A stretch of DNA of 64,000 nucleotides from Sulfuricurvum sp. 17-40-25. GTDB lineage: Bacteria > Campylobacterota > Campylobacteria > Campylobacterales > Sulfurimonadaceae. The translations under genes were made by a program, and so were the position numbers. The notes below the pieces were generated by a model. The model had not been told where the DNA came from. It saw only the letters and a list, made by a program, of their open reading frames with translations, and did not search any database. The stretch covers positions 1 through 64,000 of the forward strand of contig NCIJ01000006.1 in assembly GCA_002282015.1 (NCBI GenBank), read 5' to 3'. This document shows positions 17,619 through 26,891 of this stretch, piece by piece; position 1 is the first letter of the stretch, and every line of letters starts with the position of its first letter.

Positions 17619-17870
17619 TTATTTATGTCGGGAAAAACGTAGCTGTTTTCCCAATTTTTCTTTTTTACTGCGTAAAAATAACTTTACATGCACGTATGAT
17701 TTCAAATGTTTTCTTGGAGCAGTATAGCTGGTAAATGTTTTTGCTTTTCCAAGTAAAGAAGTGTAATGTGAATACATCGTTTTACATTTTGCAAACGGTG
17801 ATGGCGTCGTTCCCATCGATAAAAAAATGTCTTCCAACCCTAATCTCTCTTCTTGTGTCAAGCAGCTCAT
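17619..17870 (-). CDS. Hypothetical protein, 83 residues
   Basis: I do not recognise it. It is basic overall with a C-terminal Lys/Arg-rich part (LRSKKEKLGKQLRFSRHK) and two Cys (positions 3 and 29). It lies 2 bases after the HTH gene on the same strand, so the two are probably one operon. RBS AGGGGTAAGT. Coding status rests on this arrangement and the RBS. Confidence 0.5.
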   Translation of the reverse strand: MSCLTQEERLGLEDIFLSMGTTPSPFAKCKTMYSHYTSLLGKAKTFTSYTAPRKHLKSYVHVKLFLRSKKEKLGKQLRFSRHK

Positions 17871-17872
17871 AC

Positions 17873-18112
17873 TTACCCCTTTAATTTATTTATTTTTCGT
17901 ACGACTCTGATGATCTCATCATCATCAAGCATCCCAAGCATCTCTATAACTGCTTTGGCAGACTGAGGCTTGGTGTTGCCCAATCTCCAGTCCTGATACG
18001 TTCGCATGGAAAGTCCAAGCTGATCTGCCATCTCTTTTTGAGAAATCTTTTTCCCATTTCGCTGTGCTTCTAAAGCGTTGTGCAAGAGATTGAAAAGATC
18101 ATTTGTTTCCAT
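17873..18112 (-). CDS. Small HTH (XRE-like) DNA-binding protein
   Basis: 79 residues. The helix-turn-helix spans about 22-55 (KKISQKEMADQLGLSMRTYQDWRLGNTKPQ), followed by a helical C-terminal part. It is probably a transcription regulator; the very AT-rich 240 bases upstream would hold its operator. It is followed directly by an 83-residue gene of unknown function. Confidence 0.75.
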   Translation of the reverse strand: METNDLFNLLHNALEAQRNGKKISQKEMADQLGLSMRTYQDWRLGNTKPQSAKAVIEMLGMLDDDEIIRVVRKINKLKG

Positions 18113-18143
18113 TGAAATATTATACGTTATTTAATATAAAAAG

Positions 18144-18218
18144 AGTATTAAATTGTATATTTTATTACTAATAATTCATATAATATTTACTTTTATGTAT
18201 ATTATAAGTATTAAATTG
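18144..18218. repeat. AT-rich leader with a 12-base repeat 63 bases apart
   Basis: AGTATTAAATTG occurs at 18144-18155 and 18207-18218, 63 bases (six helical turns) apart, in a gene-free, extremely AT-rich stretch (18113-18352) upstream of the HTH gene. It could be an operator pair; the low complexity makes chance plausible. Confidence 0.4.
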
Positions 18219-18352
18219 AATTAATATTCAATATATACACATTTAAAATATATATAACGAATATATGTACGGTATTTCGTATATTAATAGAAAGAAGAAT
18301 AGTTTATAAAAACGATGCTAAAAAGAAAAAAGAAGGGGATTTGGGAAAAGGG

Positions 18353-19021
18353 TTAAATCAGAGCGTCATGCCACGCAACGAGGGATAAGCGAAATCCTTT
18401 GGTAACAGGAAGGACTTCATGTGAAAAATAGGGATTACTTAAAAATACGATCATATCACCAGCCTTTGGCTGTACCGTAATCATCTCACCGTTTTCATCG
18501 AACAAATAATTGAATACAAGCTCTCCCCCCTCGAACGTATCATTGACGAAGAGAACCGTGGAAAGCTTGCGTTCAGGGGCAGATGAGACATAGCCAATGG
18601 TCTGTCCCTCACGATCACGTAGTTCGCTGGAATCATCTGCATGTCTTACGTAAAATCCTCCCTCATTGTAGCCCAGTACCTGCAGGGGAGTTGAACGTGT
18701 TAGTGAAAGAGAGAAAAACGTTTCAATCTCACTGCGAAGGGCATCAAAACGGGCTTGATATAAAGAATGATATTCGGGGGGTAACGTGTAAAGATCCGTC
18801 TTACGTATCTGTGAGTTTACATCACCTCCCCGCAGGGAAGCGGTATGTTTATCCTGTTGACTCTGAACATAAGAAGTTATGGAACTACACTCATCGAAAT
18901 CCAGAACACCTCGAATAAGCATAAAGGGAAGATCATGATAAGGGTTAGGAAGACGTTTGGTGGGAATATCCCACCTCAGCAGATCATCGTGTGCGTAAAC
19001 GTAGTTACTGATTTGATGCAT
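18353..19021 (-). CDS. 2-oxoglutarate/Fe(II)-dependent dioxygenase
   Basis: 222 residues, prolyl 4-hydroxylase-like fold. The iron ligands are visible: His127 and Asp129 (YVRHADD) and His201 (FSHEVLP), with Arg211 (GFRLSLVAWHD) as the 2-oxoglutarate anchor. The LSTVLFVNDTFEGGELVF and GDMIVFLSNPYFSHEV segments are typical. No signal peptide. It is the last gene of the manB-to-exbD run, 6 bases after exbD. PKHD-type hydroxylases near TonB/Exb systems have been linked with iron uptake; its substrate here is unknown. Confidence 0.85.
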   Translation of the reverse strand: MHQISNYVYAHDDLLRWDIPTKRLPNPYHDLPFMLIRGVLDFDECSSITSYVQSQQDKHTASLRGGDVNSQIRKTDLYTLPPEYHSLYQARFDALRSEIETFFSLSLTRSTPLQVLGYNEGGFYVRHADDSSELRDREGQTIGYVSSAPERKLSTVLFVNDTFEGGELVFNYLFDENGEMITVQPKAGDMIVFLSNPYFSHEVLPVTKGFRLSLVAWHDALI

Positions 19022-19027
19022 TACTAT

Positions 19028-19411
19028 TTATTGCTTATCCGTTACAATATAAAGCTGTTCATGTCCTAGACGCTTGAGCACATCCATGACCCCTACAAAG
19101 TTTTGGAATGCTGCATCTTTGTCACTGTAAAGAACGACGGTCATCTCATGGCCTCCCGCAACTACCTTTTGTTCAAACTGCTCCAGACTCACTGGCTCTT
19201 TATCGTCTAGCCATAAGCTACCGTCTTTTTTAATGGTCAGCTTGAGTTCACTTGGCTTATGTTCAGCAGCAGACCCTTTTGCTTCGGGTAAATCCACAGG
19301 AATAAGACCCGTTTTGACAAAGGTCGCTGTCGTCAGCACCATTACCAATAAAACCAGCATAATATCGATAAACGGGATAACGTTAATCGAATCGATACGT
19401 TTCATTTTCAT
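19028..19411 (-). CDS. exbD: ExbD-family energy transducer subunit
   Basis: 127 residues. One membrane helix near 11-32 contains the essential acidic residue Asp16 (VIPFIDIMLVLLVMV). The periplasmic C-terminal domain (about 45-127) follows. With ExbB it forms a proton-driven motor in the inner membrane that energises TonB or a similar outer-membrane transporter. The gene is 3 bases after exbB. No tonB or receptor gene lies in the window, so the partner is encoded elsewhere. Confidence 0.9.
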   Translation of the reverse strand: MKMKRIDSINVIPFIDIMLVLLVMVLTTATFVKTGLIPVDLPEAKGSAAEHKPSELKLTIKKDGSLWLDDKEPVSLEQFEQKVVAGGHEMTVVLYSDKDAAFQNFVGVMDVLKRLGHEQLYIVTDKQ

Positions 19412-19414
19412 AGT

Positions 19415-19867
19415 TTAAGCTCTTTTTTTATGGGAGGCAATTTCCCATTGGGTTAGAAGACGTTCGATTTTACGCAACAATATATTGTAAAAAACAATCG
19501 CAGGAATAGCAACAACAAGCCCAAGCGCTGTTGCTTTGAGTGCCAATGCAAGACCTGTCATAATTTTTTTCGGATCAACAGCACCCATATCTCCCAGTGA
19601 ATAAAACGTGATCATAATCCCGATAACTGTCCCTAGCAATCCGACATACGGAGCATTTGACCCAATCGTAGCAATGGTGGAAAGATTATCCCCAAGATCG
19701 AGCTCAAGTTCGTCTTTAGTCTCATAATCACTGATACGAACATTACCAAAATACATCATACGCTCAATAAAAAGCCATAAAGAGACAATACTCATCAATA
19801 TCAATATACCCATCACTCCGTAATTGAGTGTCTGCTCTGCTAATTCCAACCAACTGTTATTTTCCAT
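19415..19867 (-). CDS. exbB: ExbB-family proton channel subunit
   Basis: 150 residues, the short form seen in Campylobacterota. There are three membrane segments (about 15-35, 65-90, 105-130), with the MotA/TolQ/ExbB signature APYVGLLGTVIGIMITF and GLALALKATALGLVVAIPAIVFYN. Partner of ExbD. Its start overlaps the end of the histidine kinase gene by 11 bases, so the motor genes appear translationally coupled to the two-component genes upstream. Confidence 0.9.
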   Translation of the reverse strand: MENNSWLELAEQTLNYGVMGILILMSIVSLWLFIERMMYFGNVRISDYETKDELELDLGDNLSTIATIGSNAPYVGLLGTVIGIMITFYSLGDMGAVDPKKIMTGLALALKATALGLVVAIPAIVFYNILLRKIERLLTQWEIASHKKRA

Positions 19868-20738
19868 GTTTTCCTCTGTTTAGTTCAAGTGTGACACATG
19901 TTCCCTCATCTAGCTGTGAGCGAACGTGCAAGCCAATTTTATAGCGGTCGCAATACCGCTTAACAAGACCCAGTCCTATTCCATACCCGGCCATCGTGCT
20001 ATCATTTTGATAATAACGGTCGAAAATACGGACCAGCGTCATCTCATCCATCCCAAATCCCTTATCACAAATAGACAAGGTATCCTCGTATAACGAGATG
20101 GTAATACACGCAGACGGTGGAGAGTATTTTACCCCGTTATCGATCAGATTATCAATCACTTTGGCAAAACCCTTTCGATCAAGTGTAACCTCATACGCCT
20201 CAGCCGTAACTTCCCACTCTACATCAGGATACAGAGGTTTCAAAAAAGCGAGCCGTTCGTCAAGAAGTTCTCCTATCTCGAACGTTTCAATGCTCTCTTG
20301 TTCCATTTGTTTCTTGATTAAATAATCAAGCTCATTATACCGTTCTTTTAGCATCACTGTTGCCATCTCTATACGGTCAAGACGCTTAATGCTTTTTTCG
20401 TCACTGTTCGTTTTACGCAACATCGAGAGATTAGCGGTAATCGTATTGATAGGTAAATTGAGTTCATGGAGGGTTTCTTTTGAAAAGCGGTCTAAATGAT
20501 TAAAATATTCTTTGAGCGGTTCCATGGCTACAATTACAACCACTTTTCCCATTCCGATACCCAACATCAGGGCTAATAATATGATGATACCCCACTGATG
20601 AACCTTTACTACTTCATAGACAATATAAATACTTCCAACTATAATTGCCACACTCATCATATACAAAGTGATCAGTGCAATCTCTACATTACGGAACAAG
20701 TCGGTACCCAAATCCGCGCACGTTAAGTATTTGTGCAC
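19857..20738 (-). CDS. Sensor histidine kinase, compact
   Basis: 293 residues if read from the GTG at 20738; a TTG at 20699 would reduce the overlap with the regulator gene from 50 to 11 bases and is equally possible. Two membrane helices (about 16-42 and 49-72) have almost no periplasmic loop, so it may sense within the membrane. The dimerisation helix carries His91 (KETLHELNLPINTI), followed by a degenerate DNxxDNG N box (DNLIDNGVKYSPP) and a G2 box (GYGIGLGLVKRY). It pairs with the response regulator encoded just upstream. Confidence 0.88.
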   Translation of the reverse strand: MHKYLTCADLGTDLFRNVEIALITLYMMSVAIIVGSIYIVYEVVKVHQWGIIILLALMLGIGMGKVVVIVAMEPLKEYFNHLDRFSKETLHELNLPINTITANLSMLRKTNSDEKSIKRLDRIEMATVMLKERYNELDYLIKKQMEQESIETFEIGELLDERLAFLKPLYPDVEWEVTAEAYEVTLDRKGFAKVIDNLIDNGVKYSPPSACITISLYEDTLSICDKGFGMDEMTLVRIFDRYYQNDSTMAGYGIGLGLVKRYCDRYKIGLHVRSQLDEGTCVTLELNRGKHGK

Positions 20739-21354
20739 TACCTATTAAATGTTTGAGTCTATTGATATAAACACGGATAGCTCCCTCGCTCATCATTTCC
20801 GAAGCACTCCACAGCTCTTCGATCATCATCTCTTTGGTAACTACCTCACCTGCGTTACGTATGAATAACGCCATCAATTGATACTCTTTTGGGGTCAGTA
20901 TAATCTCATTGTCATCCACTAAAATTCGTTTACGTGATTCATCCAGTACCAATGATCCTAACGAATGCTGTTGGTTCATCGCTTTCGCCCTGCGTAATAA
21001 CACACCCAATCGCATGATCAACTCTTGAGTCTCAAACGGTTTTTTGAGGTAATCATCTGCTCCGTTTTCATAGGCGGTTGAGAGTGTTTGCATATCGCAG
21101 TGCGAAGTCAGAAACATCGCAGGTGTTTGATCATCAGCCCTACGCAATGAACGCAATAGAGACAAACCATCAAGTAGTGGGACATTCACATCCAGAAGAT
21201 AACCATCAAACTTTTTGACATACGTCGCTTCGAGGGCTTCATTCCCATTGCGACACAAAGTTACTTCGTAGCCTTCTTCTTCGAGAACATCTTGAATCGA
21301 TTCTCCAAAAAGAAGATCATCCTCCAAAAGCAGCAGTTTAATCGACACGCTCAA
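20689..21354 (-). CDS. OmpR-family response regulator
   Basis: 221 residues from a TTG at 21354 (a GTG two codons later is an alternative). Receiver domain with the acidic pocket EDD at 11-13, phospho-acceptor Asp55 (YLLDVNVP) and the conserved Lys in KKPFET. Winged-helix output domain (about 130-221) with [12 protein letters not shown] and INRLKHLIG. Its start overlaps the pyrC stop by 17 bases and its end overlaps the kinase gene. Targets are unknown; the operon it sits in (exbBD and a dioxygenase) is an obvious candidate. Confidence 0.9.
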   Translation of the reverse strand: MSVSIKLLLLEDDLLFGESIQDVLEEEGYEVTLCRNGNEALEATYVKKFDGYLLDVNVPLLDGLSLLRSLRRADDQTPAMFLTSHCDMQTLSTAYENGADDYLKKPFETQELIMRLGVLLRRAKAMNQQHSLGSLVLDESRKRILVDDNEIILTPKEYQLMALFIRNAGEVVTKEMMIEELWSASEMMSEGAIRVYINRLKHLIGSAQILNVRGFGYRLVP

Positions 21355-22345
21355 TGGACCATCTTAGAGTTTCACCCGCCATCATAGGTACGACTTCACC
21401 GTACATCTCAGGAACAACAAAATCGCGTTTTGCCAGCACTACTTCTTTGTACTCAGGACAAATACCGTAAATTCTTTGAGCATTGTCACTGACAAATGCT
21501 TGAAGATTATCCAGTGCATTGTGCTGCTCAAAAATCTCACATAATAATTGCAAAGCTATGGGTGCGGTAAAGACCCCTGCCCCACACCCGCACGACTCTT
21601 TTTTATGTTTAGGATGTGGTGCTGAATCGGAGCCAAACATCACTTTTGGATGGGCTGCGAGGGCAGTTTTCAAAAGGGCATCTCTGTCATGCGGACGTTT
21701 GGCTATCGGCTTGCAAAAGAGATGCGGACGTAACATCCCCCCTGCCACATCATCAAGCGTAATCATCAAATGGTGTACAGTGATCGTAGCGTACAGGTTT
21801 TCATAGCGATCAAGCATCTCAACCGCTTCACGAGTCGTGATATGTTCCATAATGATTTTAAGTTTCGGAAAATTACTGGCAAGCATCTCATAGACACTCA
21901 TAAACTCCGCTTCGCGATCCATCACAAATCCCATCGTCTCACCATGTACGCACAAAACTATCCCCAAATCCGACATTGCCTCTAATGTCTCACGCATCGG
22001 CTCAATGTCAAAGTTGACTACACCCCCCTCAGAGTTCGTCGTTGCACCACTGGGATAAATCTTAACTGCCGTAATATGGTCACGTGCACTTTCTAAAAAT
22101 TCACGACTGTAGTGTTGATAAAAAAGAGTCATATACGGTTCAAAATCATCCCCTTCCATAGCCTCTTTAATACGATGCCAATACGCTTTTACCGCCTCAA
22201 TTGTTGTTACAGGAGGAACAAGATTGGGCATTACAATCGCCCCGCTGAAACTGTAGGAGGTTAGCGGTGCTACGATTTTAAGCATATCTTCATCACGAAG
22301 ATGGAGGTGCATATCCAATGGCATCATTAAAGAAAGTGTTTGCAT
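21338..22345 (-). CDS. pyrC: Dihydroorotase (class II)
   Basis: 335 residues. The metal-binding HLHLR (His13, His15) near the start, the carbamylated lysine region [12 protein letters not shown], the substrate and metal histidines further on and the catalytic Asp in FGSDSAPH are all present. It closes N-carbamoyl-aspartate to dihydroorotate in pyrimidine synthesis, in the cytoplasm. It lies 4 bases after manB and overlaps the response regulator gene, so a housekeeping enzyme here sits inside a signalling operon. Confidence 0.95.
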   Translation of the reverse strand: MQTLSLMMPLDMHLHLRDEDMLKIVAPLTSYSFSGAIVMPNLVPPVTTIEAVKAYWHRIKEAMEGDDFEPYMTLFYQHYSREFLESARDHITAVKIYPSGATTNSEGGVVNFDIEPMRETLEAMSDLGIVLCVHGETMGFVMDREAEFMSVYEMLASNFPKLKIIMEHITTREAVEMLDRYENLYATITVHHLMITLDDVAGGMLRPHLFCKPIAKRPHDRDALLKTALAAHPKVMFGSDSAPHPKHKKESCGCGAGVFTAPIALQLLCEIFEQHNALDNLQAFVSDNAQRIYGICPEYKEVVLAKRDFVVPEMYGEVVPMMAGETLRWSIERVD

Positions 22346-22349
22346 AAGG

Positions 22350-23720
22350 CTAGTCCTTGAGTTTATTTTTAGCGTCTAATATCAGTGCATTAAGGGCTGC
22401 TTCATATCGTAGCGCTTCATTTTTATCCGTTGATTCAAAACGGGTCACTAAAACAGGAGTCGTATTGCTCGCACGCACTAAGCCCCATCCCTTATCAAAT
22501 ATCACCCGAACACCATCTACTTGTATAATTTCCACGATTGCAGGAAAATCAACCGGTGGATTTTTGAGTAACTCTTTGAGCTTATCAATCAGTAAAAACT
22601 TTTCGCTCTCAGTGGTTGATACTTTGATTTCTTCGGTTGAAAATACTTGCGGTAGTTTTGCAATCTCGGCATCCAAATCAACCCCTTGTTGTATCAGCTC
22701 CAACATCCGCAACGTAGCATAGATCGCATCGTCGTATCCAAAATAGCGATCCGCGAAAAAGACATGCCCGCTCACTTCGCAGGCTAAATCTGCCCCAACC
22801 TCTTTCATCTTGACTTTTAGATTGGAGTGCCCCGTTTTATACATGATGGCCGTTGCTCCACGTTCACGTAATGTATCGTACATCACTTGCGAACATTTCA
22901 CCTCACCGATAACCGTCGGCTTATCCATTTTTAATGCGAACAAAAGGGCCATAATGTCCCCTTTTATATTGTTTTTATGGGTTAAAACGGCAATACGGTC
23001 AGCATCTCCATCATAGGCAAATGCAATATCTCCCTCTTTTTCTAGGAGTTTTTTAATATCTTCAAGATTATGTTCTTCGCTAGGATCGGGGTGATGGTTT
23101 GGGAAAGTGCCGTCTGGATCCGTATAAATCCCTTTGGTATTAAGTTCAAGCTTGTTAAAAATATCTTCTATAGCCAATCCGGCAACACCATTACCGCAGT
23201 CGTATACAATACGCTGCTTCATCCCTTTTAAATGAGAAAATGCACTGATCATATACTCTTTGTAACGACTCAAAGCATCGATTTCAATAACATTTCGTTC
23301 ACATTTTACAGGGAAAGGCATCGTGTCGATCTTACGTCCAAGAGCATAGATCGATTCACCGAAAAAAGGAGATTTATTAATGGTAATTTTGAAGCCGTTG
23401 TATTCGCTAGGGTTGTGAGAACCTGTTATCATAACAGAAGCGCATGCAGTAAGACCGTCAAAAGAGTGGTAGTTACAAAAGTAGTTGACAGGTGTGAGCA
23501 CCATACCCATACACAATACCGTCATCCCTCCAGCATTCAAACCTGCTGTAAGGTACTCAAATAAAATCGGAGAGTGACTTCGGGCATCGTATCCGACAGC
23601 CACAACAGTACCAAAAGGCTTTATCTCTTGCGCCAATGCCTCGCCCAATCGGGTGATGGTCGCTTCATTTAGCTCTTGTTCAAAAATGCCTCGAATATCG
23701 TATTCTCGATAAATGCTCAT
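22350..23720 (-). CDS. manB: Phosphomannomutase/phosphoglucomutase
   Basis: 456 residues, alpha-D-phosphohexomutase family. The phosphoserine loop is [12 protein letters not shown], the metal loop [10 protein letters not shown], the sugar-binding loop CEVSGHVFF and the phosphate-binding loop [11 protein letters not shown]. It interconverts hexose 6-phosphate and 1-phosphate for polysaccharide and LPS precursors; the AlgC-like type often acts on both mannose and glucose. First gene of the run that continues through pyrC to the dioxygenase gene. Confidence 0.92.
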   Translation of the reverse strand: MSIYREYDIRGIFEQELNEATITRLGEALAQEIKPFGTVVAVGYDARSHSPILFEYLTAGLNAGGMTVLCMGMVLTPVNYFCNYHSFDGLTACASVMITGSHNPSEYNGFKITINKSPFFGESIYALGRKIDTMPFPVKCERNVIEIDALSRYKEYMISAFSHLKGMKQRIVYDCGNGVAGLAIEDIFNKLELNTKGIYTDPDGTFPNHHPDPSEEHNLEDIKKLLEKEGDIAFAYDGDADRIAVLTHKNNIKGDIMALLFALKMDKPTVIGEVKCSQVMYDTLRERGATAIMYKTGHSNLKVKMKEVGADLACEVSGHVFFADRYFGYDDAIYATLRMLELIQQGVDLDAEIAKLPQVFSTEEIKVSTTESEKFLLIDKLKELLKNPPVDFPAIVEIIQVDGVRVIFDKGWGLVRASNTTPVLVTRFESTDKNEALRYEAALNALILDAKNKLKD

Positions 23721-23767
23721 AGTTTTCCCATCAAAGTCAAAGATGGAGAAATTATAGCGTGAGGTTT

Positions 23768-24955
23768 CTAAATAGCCCTTTTAAACTCTGGATAGGCTTC
23801 CAGTCCACATTCGCTTACGTCAAGCCCCTGCATTTGCTCTTCATCCGTTGCTCTAAAAGGAAATACTTTGTTAATAAGATAGATCGCAATATACGAAATC
23901 GTAAAGACAAAGATGGCGATTTCCGCCACCCCTTTGAGCTGATTCATAAAAGTGATATCTTTTGCCGTATCGCTAGCAAAAATTCCAACGGCAAGCGTCC
24001 CCCAAACACCATTGACCAAATGAACCGACAGTGCCCCAACCGGATCGTCTATGTGTACTTTGTCAAACAATGGAATCGCAAGAACAACCAAAATTCCGCC
24101 AATAAAACCAATGGCCAATGCATCATAAAGAGTAAACAGATGTGCCCCTGCGGTAACTGCCACCAATCCGCCAAGAGCACCATTGAGAATCATCGTAATA
24201 TCAAAAAGTTTGTAACGCATGTAAATCAAAATTCCCGCCGAAATCGCTCCAGCAAGACCTGCTATATTGGTATTAAAAATCGTTAACGCTACACTGTCTG
24301 CTAGCTCTTTAGTAGAAATACCACCTACTGATCCGCCGTTGAATCCGAACCATCCAATCCACAACAACATGGCGCCCAAAACAACCAACGGGATATTGGA
24401 GGCAGGAATAACACGCATTTGATCATGGACGTATCGACCTCTTCGTGAACCGATTATCAAAATAGCCGCCAATAACGCCCATCCACCCGTAGAGTGAATA
24501 ACAGTAGAACCTGCCAAATCAACCATATTCAAATCAAATAAAGTATCTTTTAACCAATCGCTTCCCCAACTGATGTTAACCGCTGTTGGATAGATAAATG
24601 CTCCCATGATAATCGTAAAAATAGTAAGAGGGAAAAGCTTTGCCCGCTCACCAACACCCCCACTCATAATGTTGATCGCTTTGCCGACAAAGGCCATCTG
24701 AAACATAAAAAATGCCCATTTGCTCATTGTTGCACTTTGCAGTTCACCAAAAGCCAAGCCATATCCGACCAATATAAATGCCATCGATGCCACGGCATAA
24801 ATCATCACATTCACCGTCAAAACACTCGAAACATTTTTGGTTCGAACGAGTCCAGCTTCCAGCATCGCAAAACCGGGAACCATTAAAATAATTAAGGTAA
24901 TAGAGAAAAGAGTAAAGAGGGTATCGATAACGTAAGCAGTATCCATAAGCATCAC
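23768..24955 (-). CDS. amt: Ammonium transporter (Amt family), second copy
   Basis: 395 residues with about eleven membrane helices and no cleavable signal peptide. Pore histidines of the twin-His motif are in VIHSTGGWALL and LSVHLVNGVWGT. The family conducts ammonium/ammonia across the inner membrane and is blocked by PII proteins. It is 85 bases after glnK but has its own TATAAT and an upstream palindrome identical to that before the other amt gene, so it is probably a separate, co-regulated transcript. Confidence 0.95.
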   Translation of the reverse strand: MMLMDTAYVIDTLFTLFSITLIILMVPGFAMLEAGLVRTKNVSSVLTVNVMIYAVASMAFILVGYGLAFGELQSATMSKWAFFMFQMAFVGKAINIMSGGVGERAKLFPLTIFTIIMGAFIYPTAVNISWGSDWLKDTLFDLNMVDLAGSTVIHSTGGWALLAAILIIGSRRGRYVHDQMRVIPASNIPLVVLGAMLLWIGWFGFNGGSVGGISTKELADSVALTIFNTNIAGLAGAISAGILIYMRYKLFDITMILNGALGGLVAVTAGAHLFTLYDALAIGFIGGILVVLAIPLFDKVHIDDPVGALSVHLVNGVWGTLAVGIFASDTAKDITFMNQLKGVAEIAIFVFTISYIAIYLINKVFPFRATDEEQMQGLDVSECGLEAYPEFKRAI

Positions 24956-24979
24956 CTTTAATTTGAGATAAAGGCGTGC

Positions 24980-24985
24980 ATTATA
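24980..24985 (-). promoter_or_regulatory. -10 box TATAAT of the second amt gene
   Basis: Perfect TATAAT on the minus strand, 24 bases before the start codon and exactly 31 bases downstream of the palindrome at 25017-25033. The -35 region (TTTCCA) is poor, as expected of an activator-dependent promoter. Confidence 0.65.
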
Positions 24986-25016
24986 GCTCCAATTTAAAAA
25001 ATTGGAAAAGAAAAGT

Positions 25017-25033
25017 TGATTAAAATTTAATCA
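25017..25033. promoter_or_regulatory. Palindromic operator TGATTAAA-A-TTTAATCA, copy 1
   Basis: A 17-base palindrome in the glnK-amt gap, identical to 26794-26810, both 31 bases upstream of a -10 box (centre near -52 from the predicted start). It probably binds a regulator shared by both amt promoters. It could instead be a weak terminator stem for glnK. Confidence 0.7.
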
Positions 25034-25040
25034 GGAATGG

Positions 25041-26719
<1,679 letters not shown>

Positions 26720-26756
26720 CTATACTCCTTTTAATGTGTTCTAAAACTCACTCACC

Positions 26757-26762
26757 ATTCTA
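26757..26762 (-). promoter_or_regulatory. -10 box TAGAAT of the amt-glnK operon
   Basis: TAGAAT on the minus strand, 37 bases before the amt start and exactly 31 bases downstream of the palindrome at 26794-26810, the same spacing as at the other amt promoter. The -35 (AGCCAA) is poor. Confidence 0.6.
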
Positions 26763-26793
26763 CAGGAGCAATAAATCAATTGGCTTAAATATA

Positions 26794-26810
26794 TGATTAA
26801 AATTTAATCA
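26794..26810. promoter_or_regulatory. Palindromic operator TGATTAAA-A-TTTAATCA, copy 2
   Basis: Identical to 25017-25033, and the next base (G) is also shared. It lies in the divergent gap between amt-glnK and gyrA, nearer to the gyrA -10 box upstream flank, but its spacing to the amt -10 matches copy 1. Confidence 0.75.
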
Positions 26811-26853
26811 GTAGCATTTTTCAGTTAAAATCATCACTTAAGCCTCATTGGGT

Positions 26854-26859
26854 TATAAT
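26854..26859 (+). promoter_or_regulatory. -10 box TATAAT of gyrA
   Basis: Perfect TATAAT 32 bases before the gyrA ATG. No -35 match. Confidence 0.55.
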
Positions 26860-26891
26860 CGGCGACTTAATCTTCACTTTTCGGGGACTGC

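Noticed and set aside
18113-18352. Replication origin in the AT-rich stretch
   Set aside because: No DnaA-box cluster (TTATCCACA-like) is seen and no dnaA or dnaN lies near.
25017-25033. Palindrome as glnK terminator only
   Set aside because: An all-A/T inner stem is weak, and an identical copy lies in a divergent gap where no terminator is expected.
26763-26793. Sigma54 promoter before the amt-glnK operon
   Set aside because: I looked for GG-N10-GC on the minus strand because amt genes are often sigma54-dependent elsewhere; no GG lies at the needed distance.
26794-26810. Reading the palindrome as an FNR or CRP site
   Set aside because: FNR needs TTGAT-N4-ATCAA; here the half-sites are joined by a longer AT core and spacing differs, so neither model fits.
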